Positions 22,736 to 33,009 of a stretch of 64,000 nt of DNA are shown piece after piece. The stretch is from Thysanoteuthis rhombus (lineage: Eukaryota; Mollusca; Cephalopoda; Oegopsida; Thysanoteuthidae), in contig OY735222.1 of the NCBI GenBank assembly GCA_963457665.1, forward strand, positions 41,727,398-41,791,397, written 5' to 3'. The translations under genes were made by a program, and so were the position numbers. The notes under the pieces are model-generated. The model was not told the DNA's origin, did not search any database, and saw only the letters and a list, made by a program, of their open reading frames with translations. Every line of letters starts with the position of its first letter. The stretch's first letter is position 1.

Positions 22736-23295
22736 CTGATTGTAAAATAAGGTTTGAATTGAAGCAGGGATAGATGATATACAAAAATAAATCAATAGAT
22801 AGATAGCATTGAAAAGTACCGTTTCCATCTGCGGATAGTTTTCTTTTTCCTTTTTTTCTTTCTTTTAAGAAATCTAGAATCTGTTACAATATTGAATCAC
22901 ATAAAAAACAAACAACCAAGTCCGTAATAAAGTAACTCCTTTGAGCGGTGAAAGTGGTACAATGTGTGAATGAATTGAAAATTGAGTAGATGGACCAATG
23001 AATGACATCAGATAATAATCAAGAAGAAAATATTGTTATTGATTTTAGGAACGATAAAAAATGTCTGGCAGAGAAAAATCTGAAGCAATTTATATCTATA
23101 TCAAATCTATGAAAAATTGAAGTTGGAATTAAAAGACTTTTTTTTAAACTAACCTCAAAATAATCAAATTAGAAAGTTTATCGCGAGTATATATAAAAAA
23201 AAACATGGTGTGTGTATACAATGGAATGTTGAACCGAGTAATCAGGACGAGTCAGAAACTGGGTTTTCAAAATAAGGGTTTTGTTTTAATTATGC

Positions 23296-23765
23296 TAGGA
23301 TTGGAAGCCTTTGGTAGAGCAAGTTGAACTTTCAAGAAAAAGAAAATCCCATTAGTCCTAAAAAGAAGGCTATACTACCAATATATCCTTTCTATAGTCT
23401 CCTATAGAGCTGGAACATGGAACCAAACCAAAAGACTGACCCTCAATCTGAGAACCATGTAACGTGCATATGAAAGAATCATGTTCAACATAATATGCGG
23501 AGATCATAAGACAGTACCATATATTCGGGAAAAAACAGTACTCTGAAACATCATAGATTCCATTAGAAAACTTGAATGATAATGGGCTGGCCATGATGGA
23601 AGAATGGCAGACAACTGCTTGACGTAGCAACTCACATCTGAAATCACATGCGAAACCAAGGCCGGTAGAATATGGCGAGTATTGGCTCTGCTAATCCTTG
23701 GGCTCTGGCGAATCCTGAAGAAGGTCTCTGTCCAACGACCAGGGATAAAAGACTGATGATAAATG
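23296..23765 (+). mobile_element. RTE-type LINE 3' end, copy 4
   Basis: 'tggaagcctttggtagagca', 'ctatagagctggaacatgga', 'ctgaccctcaatctgagaac', 'gataatgggctggccatg' and 'gtccaacgaccagggataaa' with a one-unit GAT tail. The minus-strand frames here are shadows. Frame is broken in several places. Confidence 0.85.
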
Positions 23766-23924
23766 GAAAGAAACAAAGAAATGAATTATCGTTATTTAGC
23801 TTAAGTGAATAATGTTAAAAGATCAGAATTTACGGCTGAATTATGCTGATCCAATCAAAAGATCACGTGATCTTTCATAACATCGGACAGTGATTTCATA
23901 TGGTAAGAAACACGTCATTTAAAA

Positions 23925-23964
23925 TCTCTCTCTCTGTCTCTCTCTGTCTCTCTCTCTGTCTCTG

Positions 23965-23998
<34 letters not shown>
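23925..23998. repeat. (TC)n/(TCTG)n-(TA)n microsatellite
   Basis: TCTCTGTC-type units pass into pure TC and then TA. Confidence 0.95.
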
Positions 23999-24199
23999 CG
24001 TACAAAAGAAGATATCAGGGGACAACTTCCGACCAGGCCTAGCGTCCATGTTGGCAGGACTCCTGTTTCCCCCTTCACAGAGTTTGTGGTTAGTTGGACT
24101 CAGCATTTTAGCAGTTACAACGTATGACAAGAAGTGTAGAAACGAAAGATCCGGAGACAGGGAGCCGAGACTCCCTTGATTGAGTACGTTTGCAATTCC

Positions 24200-25655
24200 A
24201 GTGATAGCAGAAACAAGAAGAAAAGAAAGTAAGAATGAATCATTAAAGGTTAGAGACTATAAGAGTGGTGGTTGTAACTAAGAAATTCGATTGCCAGGTT
24301 TAGAAAACAATTCTCACGTTCTTGGAATGAAATTCCCAGAGTTATTACCAAACCGATCACAATAAAACAAATCGTAAACTTTTTATTTACTTCGTTTTTT
24401 TTTTATCAATAAAAATGAAATGTTCGCAAGTTTCTGTCAACAACAATACAGTAAAAAGACGAAAAAAATGAAATCAGTACCATCACCAGTCTCTCTCTTT
24501 CTCTTTCTCTCTCTCGGTCCCTCTCTTTATTATACCAACCAACATGAGTGATCAGTCCATTAATCTCTTAACGAGGGTCTGACCAGCAGCATGACCGAGT
24601 ACCTGGTGAACGCTACACACCCAGTAGGTGACATCTGAAAGACTAGATCGAACGAACGAATATTTCATGACCGTTCCGTTAGCCCCTTCCCTAATGGTGC
24701 AAACACACCAATACATGTATCATTTCCTCTCGTTTCTAACCCCCGATCCATGAGTAACTACTTTAAAAAACACAGCTTCAGCGTTTCTGATATTTTATCA
24801 AACCAATCTTTTCTATTCTGCTAACTTATCTTATTTACGATGACAAGAAGCAATGCACTCTCAATAGAGACCTCTTAAAGTTTCAAAGGATTCTTGTCCT
24901 TCTTTTCAAGAGTTATCACTGGAAATATTAATCGAACTAGTAAGATTCAGGGAAATTTACTAATGATATTTGCAATTTACGAACAGACCAAAGTGTATTT
25001 ATGCTCTTAAGAACCATGGTTCTCAGAGAAAGGGCGTGTGAATTTGTAACCCTGTGAGAAAAATGCTGACAGCTTCCTATTGAAAAAATCAATTCCACTG
25101 ACGTGTGATATGCGTTATAGACGTCCCATTTTGAACATACATTCACTACTAGTAAATCTGGATAAGTTGTATGATTTTGTTATCATTTCATGTTTCATAC
25201 AAGTAATTTACTTGTACATTATTTCTGTGCTTTGTTAGAAGCGTACTCAGGTCAGCATTTAGCACTGTGCACTCGTAGTGTAGTTTTCTGTCTCAGATAG
25301 GATATTGAATTGACACTATTTGTCTAAAGAAAAGATACATTAATCACCATCAGGCGATTTATCTTATTTCTACCATCATGTAACAATATTGGTACTTGTA
25401 AGATTTGAGTTTATCAAAATAAATGTACCGCTGAAATATGCTTCCTGAATGTTCTGCCCCAAGTCGAGAAGGGGTGCTGGTTGAAAAGTCTGTCAACTGG
25501 GGCTTCACAGAGAGAAGGCGTATAATGGAAAACAACGTATCTTTTATAAAATGTACAGTCTTGCTACTTGATGTGAGTATTCATTTGGCTGAAGGCATTA
25601 GTAAATGTATATTTACTATACCTGTAATTTCACCCGCTTATGACCCTATCAAAGG
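24200..25655. other. no recognisable feature
   Basis: AT-rich DNA without a supported gene. Only short TC-rich and poly-T patches were noted. Confidence 0.5.
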
Positions 25656-25659
25656 TATA

Positions 25660-25815
25660 TGAGGGTTATTCACTGACGGCCATTGCTAGTTGAACCTGCT
25701 TTCGGCTTACCAGGCTTCGTTTTGCTTACGGCATCAGGCATTTCCCAGCGGTCATCCATCGAGTTACTGACCAGTCTCGACGTTGATTAACTTCGGTCTC
25801 GTGGAGATGTTCCTC
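25660..25815 (-). repeat. 5S-rRNA-derived SINE, copy 2 (inverted)
   Basis: The plus strand 'cccagcggtcatccatcgag' and 'actgaccagtctcgacgttg', then 'attaacttcggtctcgtgga', is the reverse complement of 5S rRNA's 3' two thirds. On the minus strand the tail 'gatgccgtaagcaaaacgaa' matches copy 1. The 5S 5' end is lost. Confidence 0.7.
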
Positions 25816-25900
25816 ATTCATAGTCCTTGTGCTCCTTAAGTGCTATATACCTCGATCTGAATCAGATGGTTGACAATACGTTTTTGCCCACCAACTGAGA

Positions 25901-26191
25901 CAGTATTTCTCAAACTGTGCGCCGCAGATATACGAACATTTTCATTTATTCTTTTCTCTAAGTTGATGATGAAAATTAAACATCTATTCGAATTAAATAT
26001 TCTTAAAGTTGTAGTCTCTTTCTTGGTAAAAACGAAAAAGTTTCCCCTAAACATTATTGTGTGTCGTGAAAATGATATGACACAATCTTAATGCATTGAC
26101 ACATGAACGTAAATGACAATTGTTAAGAGCGTTCATGTAAAATCCTTATACGCCAGGGGTGTCGTGATTCGAATAAGTTTGTGAACTACTG
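25901..26191. mobile_element. hAT-like non-autonomous DNA element (291 bp)
   Basis: The left end CAGTATTTCTCAAACT and the reverse complement of the right end, CAGTAGTTCACAAACT, agree at 14 of 16 bases and match the CAGNGNTTCTCAAAC ends common in hAT elements. Inside the right end 'caggggtgtcgtgattcg' is also hAT-like. No transposase is present. The flanking 8-mers AACTGAGA and CGCTAAGG agree at only four positions, so the target-site duplication is eroded or the ends are misplaced. Confidence 0.5.
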
Positions 26192-26429
26192 CGCTAAGGA
26201 ATCAGATTTAACAGGCTATGATTATTCATAATCCGTGCTGGATTTCTCTCTATCGGAACTGAAAGCGTCTTCGAAGAATGTATGGTCTTCCAAAGCGATA
26301 CGTCTCTGAGGTCCCGTTCTTTTGACAAAAATAACGTTATAAACAGGCAAGGTTGGTCACTCAATAGAACCTGCCCCGTGACCAAGATTCTTGGCAGCAT
26401 GCTGTTTCGGGGTTGATGATGTAAAAAAA

Positions 26430-26610
26430 AATGGAAGCGGTGATCAATGAAAAAGTTACTTATTTCGCCTTCTGTTGGACAGCAATCACTAAAAATGTCA
26501 AATTTTTAAAAAAAGCGTCAACGATGCTGGACACAAACTAAGGGACGAATTTAGCATAAACCTACATTGAAAATTGAGCCCCTCACCAAAAGCCAGAAGA
26601 GTTTTCAAAA
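26430..26610 (-). repeat. dispersed repeat family B, copy 4 (inverted)
   Basis: 'gcggtgatcaatgaaaaagt', 'tctgttggacagcaatcact', 'acacaaactaagggacgaat' and 'ttgaaaattgagcccctcac' are the reverse complement of family B. Confidence 0.7.
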
Positions 26611-26679
26611 AACAAGAAAATAATTTTCTTTTAGACGTGATGGGGAGTAAATGTTTGAATTTTCAACCATCTCTACGAC

Positions 26680-26756
26680 ATCCATGATAGAGGAATGGAA
26701 CCTGTGGAAGGAGTATGTCCAACAACGGACGTTAAAAGACTGATGGTGATGATGAG
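26680..26756 (+). mobile_element. RTE-type LINE terminal fragment
   Basis: Only the last 75 bases or so: 'ggagtatgtccaacaacgga', 'cgttaaaagactgatggtga' and a short GAT tail. Confidence 0.7.
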
Positions 26757-27396
26757 CTTCATTAGTACCAGCTGCACGCGATATATAGATAACCAGCCAG
26801 ACAGAGAGAACAAGTTGAATTCTGAAGAAACCCATGTTGACAGCTTTGGTGGCAGTTTTGGTCCAGGCTGAGGAATCGTTATTCCCGTAGGAAATCATGC
26901 TGGACGCATACAACGCACATTTTACTCAAATTATGATTACGATGTTCCATATCATATACGTGCTAAGAGCTTGGTGTTAATAAGGCTAGAAGTCGTACGG
27001 TAATAACCCAACTATCTTGCACTGAAAACAGACAAGCCTGGCCACGGCAGAGTCAAACTACAATCGTACTTTTATCCTGAAGGAAGATGGTTATTGCAAC
27101 TTTTTCATAGTTTACATAACAAATAATAAAAACTATAACATGAAAAGATTTTTAGTATACGAGAATTTATTTATCAAAATTAAATTAACCTTGGTGTATC
27201 TGTTTGATGAATTTTCGTAGATATGTAAGACTTGTAAATTTGGTTCAGTCGGGTACCAATCACATGGTCGCAATTTCAAATTATGTTAGGGAAAAAGTCA
27301 AGTGTTTTTATTCATTAGAATGAAATAATCCCTTACAAATTTATATCTCACGTTTTGGTAGATATTCAATACTTGACAATTTCGCTCACTCAGTTA

Positions 27397-27895
27397 GATG
27401 ATGATGATGATGATGATCATCATCATCATCATCATCATCAGTCTTTCAACGTCCGTTGTTGGACATAGACCTTCCCCAGGATTCGCCACACTTCTCTTAT
27501 GATGGGCGTATTTTCTGAATTTGTGTAGCTTGTCTCTCCATCTAATATTCTGCCGGCCTCAGTTCTGGATGTGATCTTGGGGGATCCATGTCGTGAGTCG
27601 CGATGTCCATCGGTTGTCTGCTATTTGTACAACAAGGCCAGCCCACTGCCATTTGAGATTTTAAAATTTTTTTCTATGATGTCCCTGACTCTTGTCTTTT
27701 CCCAGATGTACTGTGCTGTCTCGTGGTCTCTCCGTGTGAGGCCCAGCATAATTCTCTCATGTGCACGTTGCATGGTTCTTGATTTGCAGATCTGTCTCTT
27801 GGTTAGGTTCCATGTTTCAGCACCATAAGTGACTATTGGGAGGATGTATTGGTTGTACACCCTTCTTTTTAGCATTAATGGGATCTTCTTCTTGA
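27397..27895 (-). mobile_element. RTE-type LINE 3' end, copy 5 (best-preserved frame)
   Basis: The minus-strand frame from 27875 reads LKRRVYNQYILPIVTYGAET, then WNLTKRQ, RTMQRAHERIMLGLTRRD and the start of an 'LKWQWAG'-type segment after a shift. This is the C-terminal end of an RTE-clade LINE protein, downstream of the polymerase domain. It ends in GTCCAACAACGGACG-type sequence and a GAT tail at 27397-27440. Lacks the polymerase and the apurinic endonuclease, so it is dead. Confidence 0.9.
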
Positions 27896-28340
27896 TTTCG
27901 AATCAAATCAAATGTTAGTTTTAGCTCCCCTAAATTTGGTGAGTATAGTTCTTGTTGTGTTTGTCACGGTAGAAAAAAAAGTCAACTACAGATTTGGATA
28001 AGAGTTTGATAAAATCAAACATTGTTCTCCAATATTATGCAAGATTTTTTAGTTATTTGTATTTTATAGTATGTAACCTAGTTCATTGGTAATATGTATT
28101 ATATTTTGATAGAATATGAATAAAATATATAGAAAATGGCTATTCGCCCGAAACGTTGTTTCCCTACTTTGTATATTATTGTTCTGTTATTTACTCATTT
28201 TGTCACAGACTATTTATCGGAGATACTTGACGGTTGCAACCTCCTAAATACAGCTGAGACAAAATGTTTTATAAGGCCTGGTTTTATGTACAATGGTACC
28301 AACCCGGGACAACGAATACCATGAAATCACCAAAAGAAGA

Positions 28341-28560
28341 TATCAAGCGGGGAATCGCTCTAGGTTGAATACTAGTGCTAAAATGAAGGGTTTGCAACCA
28401 ATGCATCCAGGCGATAGTCACCTATGGAGCTGAAACATGGAACCTAACCGAAGGACAACCCCCCTAAACTGTGAATCATGCAACTTGCATAGGAGAAAAT
28501 CATGCTCAACATAACATAAAGAGATTACAAGACAGCACAGTTTATGTTGTCCAGGGCGAA
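28341..28560 (+). mobile_element. RTE-type LINE internal fragment, copy 6
   Basis: 'gcgatagtcacctatggagc', 'tgaaacatggaacctaaccg' and 'agattacaagacagcacagt' match copies 3, 4 and 7, but the 3' end is missing, so it was truncated at both ends after insertion. Confidence 0.8.
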
Positions 28561-29037
28561 AGATACATTAACCGTGTAACGACAGGAGATCATCTCAAAC
28601 AAGTTTCTATAGAATATAACGTAATCCACAATCCATTCTATCGGACCAAATATGTCCACTGTATTCTTAGGAACTTTTTTGCGGTGTAATGTTCAGTGGT
28701 CTGATCTTGTGGCGTAATGTTAAGCAGTCTGATCTTGCAAATGATGAGTAGTAAGTTCAAAGTTTGATTGATCACTCACGAACAGAGAGACCAAGTTTAT
28801 TCAGAAATGCTGAAAATTGTATCCGCACTTTGCAGGGATGCAGATCAAAATATCAAGTCGAAATGTAGCGCAGGATGTTATTGAAAGAGAGGTAATGTGT
28901 AGAAGATGGCAAGCATTTAGAAGGAACAATTTTCTGTACATAGATTAAGTAAATCCTTCATATCTCTGAATTTTTGAGATGAGGTATTATTATTATTTCT
29001 ATCATTATTCGGACCATCGTCATCTTGGTTGCTTTTC

Positions 29038-29081
29038 ATACAACGTTTCGGCCGTTGTAATCTACAGCCTTCATCAGGTAT
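29038..29081 (-). ncRNA. hammerhead-like ribozyme motif, left arm
   Basis: On the minus strand ATAC is followed by CTGATGA (29071-29077 on plus coordinates), a stem of GGC-G/CGGCC type with one mismatch against the right arm, GAAACGTT (29042-29049) and GTAT. ATAC/GTAT would form helix I. Helix III would be only ACGU, which is self-complementary, as in minimal type I hammerheads that act as dimers. The extra A after CTGATGA is non-canonical. Activity is inferred, not shown. Confidence 0.45.
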
Positions 29082-29119
29082 CAGGGTTCGGTTCGTTACT
29101 TCCCCACACCTACCAGATG

Positions 29120-29163
29120 ATACCTGATGAAGGCCGTAGAGTACAACGGCCGAAACGTTGTAT
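29120..29163 (+). ncRNA. hammerhead-like ribozyme motif, right arm
   Basis: ATAC (29120-29123), CTGATGA (29124-29130), stem II of six pairs GGCCGT (29132-29137) with ACGGCC (29146-29151) around an eight-base loop, GAAA (29152-29155), CGTT, then GTAT (29160-29163) complementary to ATAC. Core order and sequence match CUGANGA-helix II-GAAA. Hammerheads of this compact kind are known from Penelope-like retroelements, but no Penelope reverse transcriptase was seen here. A29131 between the core and helix II is unexpected. Confidence 0.5.
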
Positions 29164-29334
29164 GAAAAACAACCAAGATGACAATGGTCCGAATGATAAT
29201 AGAAATAATATATCCTTCATGTTTACGTTTTCAACTTGTTAGAAACAATTTCAAAAATCAATGAAACAAAAAAATATAAATGTTTTTAACGTCTCCACGA
29301 CTTATGCCGTGGCCTGTATTACGTGTAGCCTCAA

Positions 29335-29405
29335 GAGATTACAGTTGAGACATTGGAACTCTCCAGTCTTTGACGCGACTTCTAACCACTAAGCTAAACC
29401 AACGT
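29335..29405 (-). repeat. tRNA-like fragment
   Basis: The minus strand has 'gtttagcttagtggttagaa', an excellent tRNA A box, but the expected B box is worn ('gagttccaatgtc'). Probably a SINE head or tRNA pseudogene. Confidence 0.45.
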
Positions 29406-29794
29406 CAATGTTTATTCTTACATTGTTATAATTTCTAATTCTAATGCCATCAGAATTGCTGAAATTTTCAAAACTTGATTTTAATTTTAATGAAATAACA
29501 TTCTGATTTGAATTTATAAATATTCCAATGATGTTAATATTTGAGATGGGTATTTTTTTCAAGATTCTGTATCTTCGTTTGTAATTTGAATTTTCAAAAA
29601 CCAACGGTGGCACAAAGCTGGAGAAATGAATGAAATGCTTGAAAATATTTTAATATATTTGTGGCCTGCATAAATTTCATCGAACATCGCGTTTTAATTA
29701 TTTTTCTTTTAATCTTCTATGATTTATATTATTATTATTATCATTTCAAATCTTCACACTAGGCATATCTGGTGGACATCGCTGATGATCAAGT

Positions 29795-30510
29795 GACAGC
29801 AAGTTTCCTCCAATATCCAGTACTTTCAATATTGTTAGAAAGTTCAAGAATGCTTCAAGAGAAACTTCCAACCAAAAGTCTCGCCAAAACAGTCAGCATA
29901 GGTTCCTACTGTTTTCATGTTGGTCTGTCTGTCAGTATGTATGTGTGTATGTACGTATGTATGTATGTATGTATGTATTTATGACGCGTACAGGCCGTCC
30001 TGATGGAGGTAGATGGCTGAAAATCTAAAGGTTACTCCTTATTTTATCATGAAAACTCCTTTTTTTTCTGTTTTTTTTTGTTGAAAATTCTCATTTACAA
30101 GGGCTTTTAGTGAGGGCTCAATTTTCAATGTGACTTTATGCTAAGTTCATTCCTCACTTTGTGTCTATCAGCATTAAAGCTCGTTTTTGTGTTTATTTTC
30201 AAATAGAGCTATCCAGCTAGAGGGCTGAGAATTTAAACATTTACTCCTTATTTTTTTATTTCTATTTTTTTGCTTCTTGAAACCCCATGAGTTTTCAGCG
30301 GGAGTTCAATTTTCAATGTAAGCTTGTGCTAATTGATCACTCAATTTATACGGTAGCCATTTTTGTTATCACTGCCCAACAAAAGACGAAGTAAGAAACA
30401 TCGATTGATCAGCCCTTTTTTTCCAAATTTTGGATTGATCACTCCCAATATGGTCTGCTGCTAAGAAACGTTGGTCACGTGACAGTTTCTATTGCATGAC
30501 TAAGCAGACC
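29795..30510 (+). repeat. dispersed repeat family B, copy 5 (two tandem-like halves)
   Basis: Begins with 'aagtgacagcaagtttcctc', then a (TATG)n at about 29935-29976, 'acaggccgtcctgatggagg' and 'caattttcaatgtgacttta'. A second pass 'ttttcaatgtaagcttgtgc' follows at about 30310, then 'tcactgcccaacaaaagacg'. Two passes through the same module within 700 bases suggest partial internal duplication or nested insertion. Confidence 0.7.
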
Positions 30511-30604
30511 TGTTTTGAATAGTTTCCATTCTTAATCGTTATCAATTCTTCTGTTTGTGCTAGTTGAGTTTCCACACCTGAAGTGAACAGAAGCTTTCAC
30601 CGGA

Positions 30605-31128
30605 GATCATATGACAGCAAGTCTCCGGAATTCTCTTGGACTGTCCTCTGTATACTACCTAGTTTTAGTAGTACTGTCGTTTTGATCATCTCGTTTCTAC
30701 TCCGGATCTTCTATTCTTCCAACCTCTTTGATAGGCTATTCGGAACTGTTCCCAGGGCTCCTTCCACGATTGATGATATTTTCACCTCTATGTTCCATAA
30801 TTTTTAATGTTCTCTTGGCAAAAGCAAGATATTTACCTAATTTTTCACTTTCTTTTGGTTTCACTCTGTGGTATGCCGGAAGGACGAAATCTACTTCCTG
30901 AAATGGTCTTTAAGTTTTGTACAGAGCAACTACATCTAGACTTCTGCCCTGTATGGGATGGTCCATTTGAATTTTGAAGTCCTGAAGGATTTCATGTGTT
31001 CCATTCTCCAAGACAAATCCTGATCTGTGCATATTTTGTACATAACTCTTTAATAGCAAGAAGCACGGACTTTTGAGGAAACAAAGTGTCCATATAAACG
31101 TCTGGAACTCATGATCACTTACGTTCAT
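30605..31128 (-). pseudogene. C-terminal end of a LINE with restriction-enzyme-like endonuclease, broken
   Basis: Minus-strand pieces read VLENGTHEILQDFKIQMDH, GRSLDVVALYKT, HRVKPKESEKLGKYLAFAKR, VEGALGTVPNSLSKRLEE and TVLLKLGSIQRTVQENSGDL in order, across several frames. These correspond to the end of a widespread animal LINE protein: the region before the endonuclease, the R-x-RPD(I/V) motif (here GRSLDVV, with the proline lost) and the 'GALGTV' tail. Stops and shifts show it is dead. The frame upstream of about 31060 is unrelated. Confidence 0.75.
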
Positions 31129-31290
31129 CGTAATGTTTTTTGTGTTATTGTTAGAAGAAGAAAATTGTACAAAATTATCAACTGAAAATTATCATTGAAA
31201 CAATATGAACCCAAAGATGATCGAAGTTGAAAACTAATTGACATTTGCAAACCGGTCAACCATGATAAATTTTATCGGGAAAATTTTTAA

Positions 31291-31291
<1 letters not shown>

Positions 31292-31325
<34 letters not shown>
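31292..31325. repeat. (TA)n microsatellite
   Basis: Seventeen or so TA units. Confidence 0.95.
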
Positions 31326-31329
<4 letters not shown>

Positions 31330-31331
<2 letters not shown>

Positions 31332-32020
31332 ATTTCACAAAAATGTAGTTCTAGACAATTGCCTATAACCCTAACGAGGTTTCCTAGTTTTTACTAAGTT
31401 TATTTTCGTCAATACAAGGTCACATATGTTTAGGTTAACCGAAGACTATCAAAATCAGTACACAGAAGTGATACTAAGTTATACCCTATAATCCTACTCC
31501 GAGGTCCCATGGTATTTACTAAAGTTATATTGGTCGACACAAGGTCACATGTGTTGGAATTGACTAGAGAGGAACGAAACTACTACATAGTTATAGTGCC
31601 AGACTCAAACTTATGACCATATCTCGAGATCCAAAATACTTTCGAATCTCTCTTCTTACGGCTAAAATCTAGTTTCTTGCACAGTTCCTAGTAAGTCAAC
31701 CATACAATTTAGTCATACATGTTCTTGCATTCTATCTAAGCTAAATTGCTTAGCATGTAATTGATAGTCTTATCGTCATCTTTGTACATTTGCTATTCTC
31801 GCATGTCTTGAGTACCTTCACCTTTATATCGTTGTTTCTTGTTGCAATTTTTCAGTCCGCTGTTGAGAGCGACACAATTTCTCTGTTTAGGTTTGCTTGG
31901 CGTAAGAATGCTTGCAACGATTCATCTGCAATCTATTGAGTCTTTCTAATGTCTGTAGAGTTGTTTTATTCTCTAATTTGAGATTCTCGTTTCTTGTGGT
32001 TATCTGTGAAAAAATCTCCT
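31330..32020. other. no recognisable gene; weak internal duplication
   Basis: Two segments about 120 bases apart share 'tatattggtcgacacaaggt' versus 'tattttcgtcaatacaaggt' (near 31400 and 31525) with flanking 'cctag/ccatgg...tactaa'. Otherwise nothing recognised. Confidence 0.5.
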
Positions 32021-32024
32021 CGCT

Positions 32025-32205
32025 TTTTTTAGTGGGGGTTCAGTTTCCAATGTGAGCTCATGCCATATTGGCCCCTTACTTTGTGCCTGATAGTGTTCAC
32101 GCTTCTTTTCCTGATTTGAAAAAAAAATTGTGATCACCACTCAACAAAAGCCAAGAGAAAAAAACATTAATTGCTCACCCCTTTTTTTTCCATTTTTTAT
32201 AGATC
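32025..32205 (+). repeat. dispersed repeat family B, copy 6
   Basis: 'agtgggggttcagtttccaa', 'ccccttactttgtgcctgat', 'atcaccactcaacaaaagcc' and 'attgctcacccctttttttt' in family order. It ends immediately before an RTE fragment. Confidence 0.7.
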
Positions 32206-32218
32206 CCCTTTCTACACG

Positions 32219-32752
32219 GTAGGGTGCCAAAGACGTTGAAGCAAAGAATCACTCTAAGATGGAAAGCCTTCGGCAGAGCAAGCTCATTCTTCAAAAACAA
32301 TATCCCATTGATCCTAAAAAAGAAAAGTATACAACCTATGCATCCTCCCGATAATCACTTAAGGAGCTGAAACATGGAACCTAACCAAGAGACAGACCTG
32401 CTAACTGAGTAGCATGCAATGCGTGCATGAGAGAATCATGCTCAACTTTGCATGGAAAGATCAGAAGACAGCACAATATATCAGGGGGAAAAAGTGAGTC
32501 CGAGACATCATAGAATCCACCAGAAAACTCAAATGGCAATGGGTTGGTCATGCTGCAAAAATGGCTGACAGGTTCACACTACGACTCACAACATGGATTT
32601 CCAGTGGCCACATGCACAATCCAGACTAGCAGAATATTAGATAGAGAGACGAACCAGACAAAATGAGAAAATACAGGCTCTGTGACGCTCACGATAGAAA
32701 ACTGTGGCGAATCCTGGCGAAGGTCTATGTCCAAATACGAATATCAAAGGAC

Positions 32753-32786
<34 letters not shown>
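32219..32786 (+). mobile_element. RTE-type LINE 3' end, copy 7, with (GAT)n tail
   Basis: 'ggaaagccttcggcagagca', 'gataatcacttaaggagctg', 'aatggcaatgggttggtcat' and 'aggactgatgatgatgatga'. The tail has about ten GAT units and is followed by (TTA)n at 32790-32830. Longest of the local copies but still only the last 570 bases of an element of typically over 3 kb. Confidence 0.88.
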
Positions 32787-32787
<1 letters not shown>

Positions 32788-32789
32788 CA

Positions 32790-32829
<40 letters not shown>

Positions 32830-32830
32830 T
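32790..32830. repeat. (TTA)n microsatellite
   Basis: About thirteen TTA triplets directly after an RTE tail, mirroring the (GAT)n-(AAT)n pairing at 14.1 kb. Confidence 0.95.
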
Positions 32831-33009
32831 GAATTTTCCATCAGTTGCCTGGTGATTGTCACTGAAGACTGAGTGACAGTAAATCTCCTTAGGCTAGGTT
32901 TTGGTTCTTCCCAAGCTTTTCTCTCTCCTTCCCACTGTGGCCCGCAGGCACAGCCATATCTATGATTTGGTGGATTCACTTTTCTACAACTACCAAATCT
33001 GTTTTTTTA

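Larger units (their letters stand above)
28992..29209. repeat. foldback element with 92-bp arms and two hammerhead-like cores (family D)
   Basis: The left arm 28992-29083 and right arm 29118-29209 are near-perfect reverse complements (a handful of mismatches) separated by 34 bases. Each arm carries family D sequence with CTGATGA, a GGCCG/CGGCC-type stem and GAAACGTT, flanked by ATAC and GTAT. The two cores are in opposite orientation. The arms could make a very long hairpin in RNA or a cruciform in DNA. Confidence 0.9.

Noticed and set aside
32725..32979. Asn/His-rich 84-codon frame
   Set aside because: Reading through (TTA)n and (GAT)n at an RTE tail.
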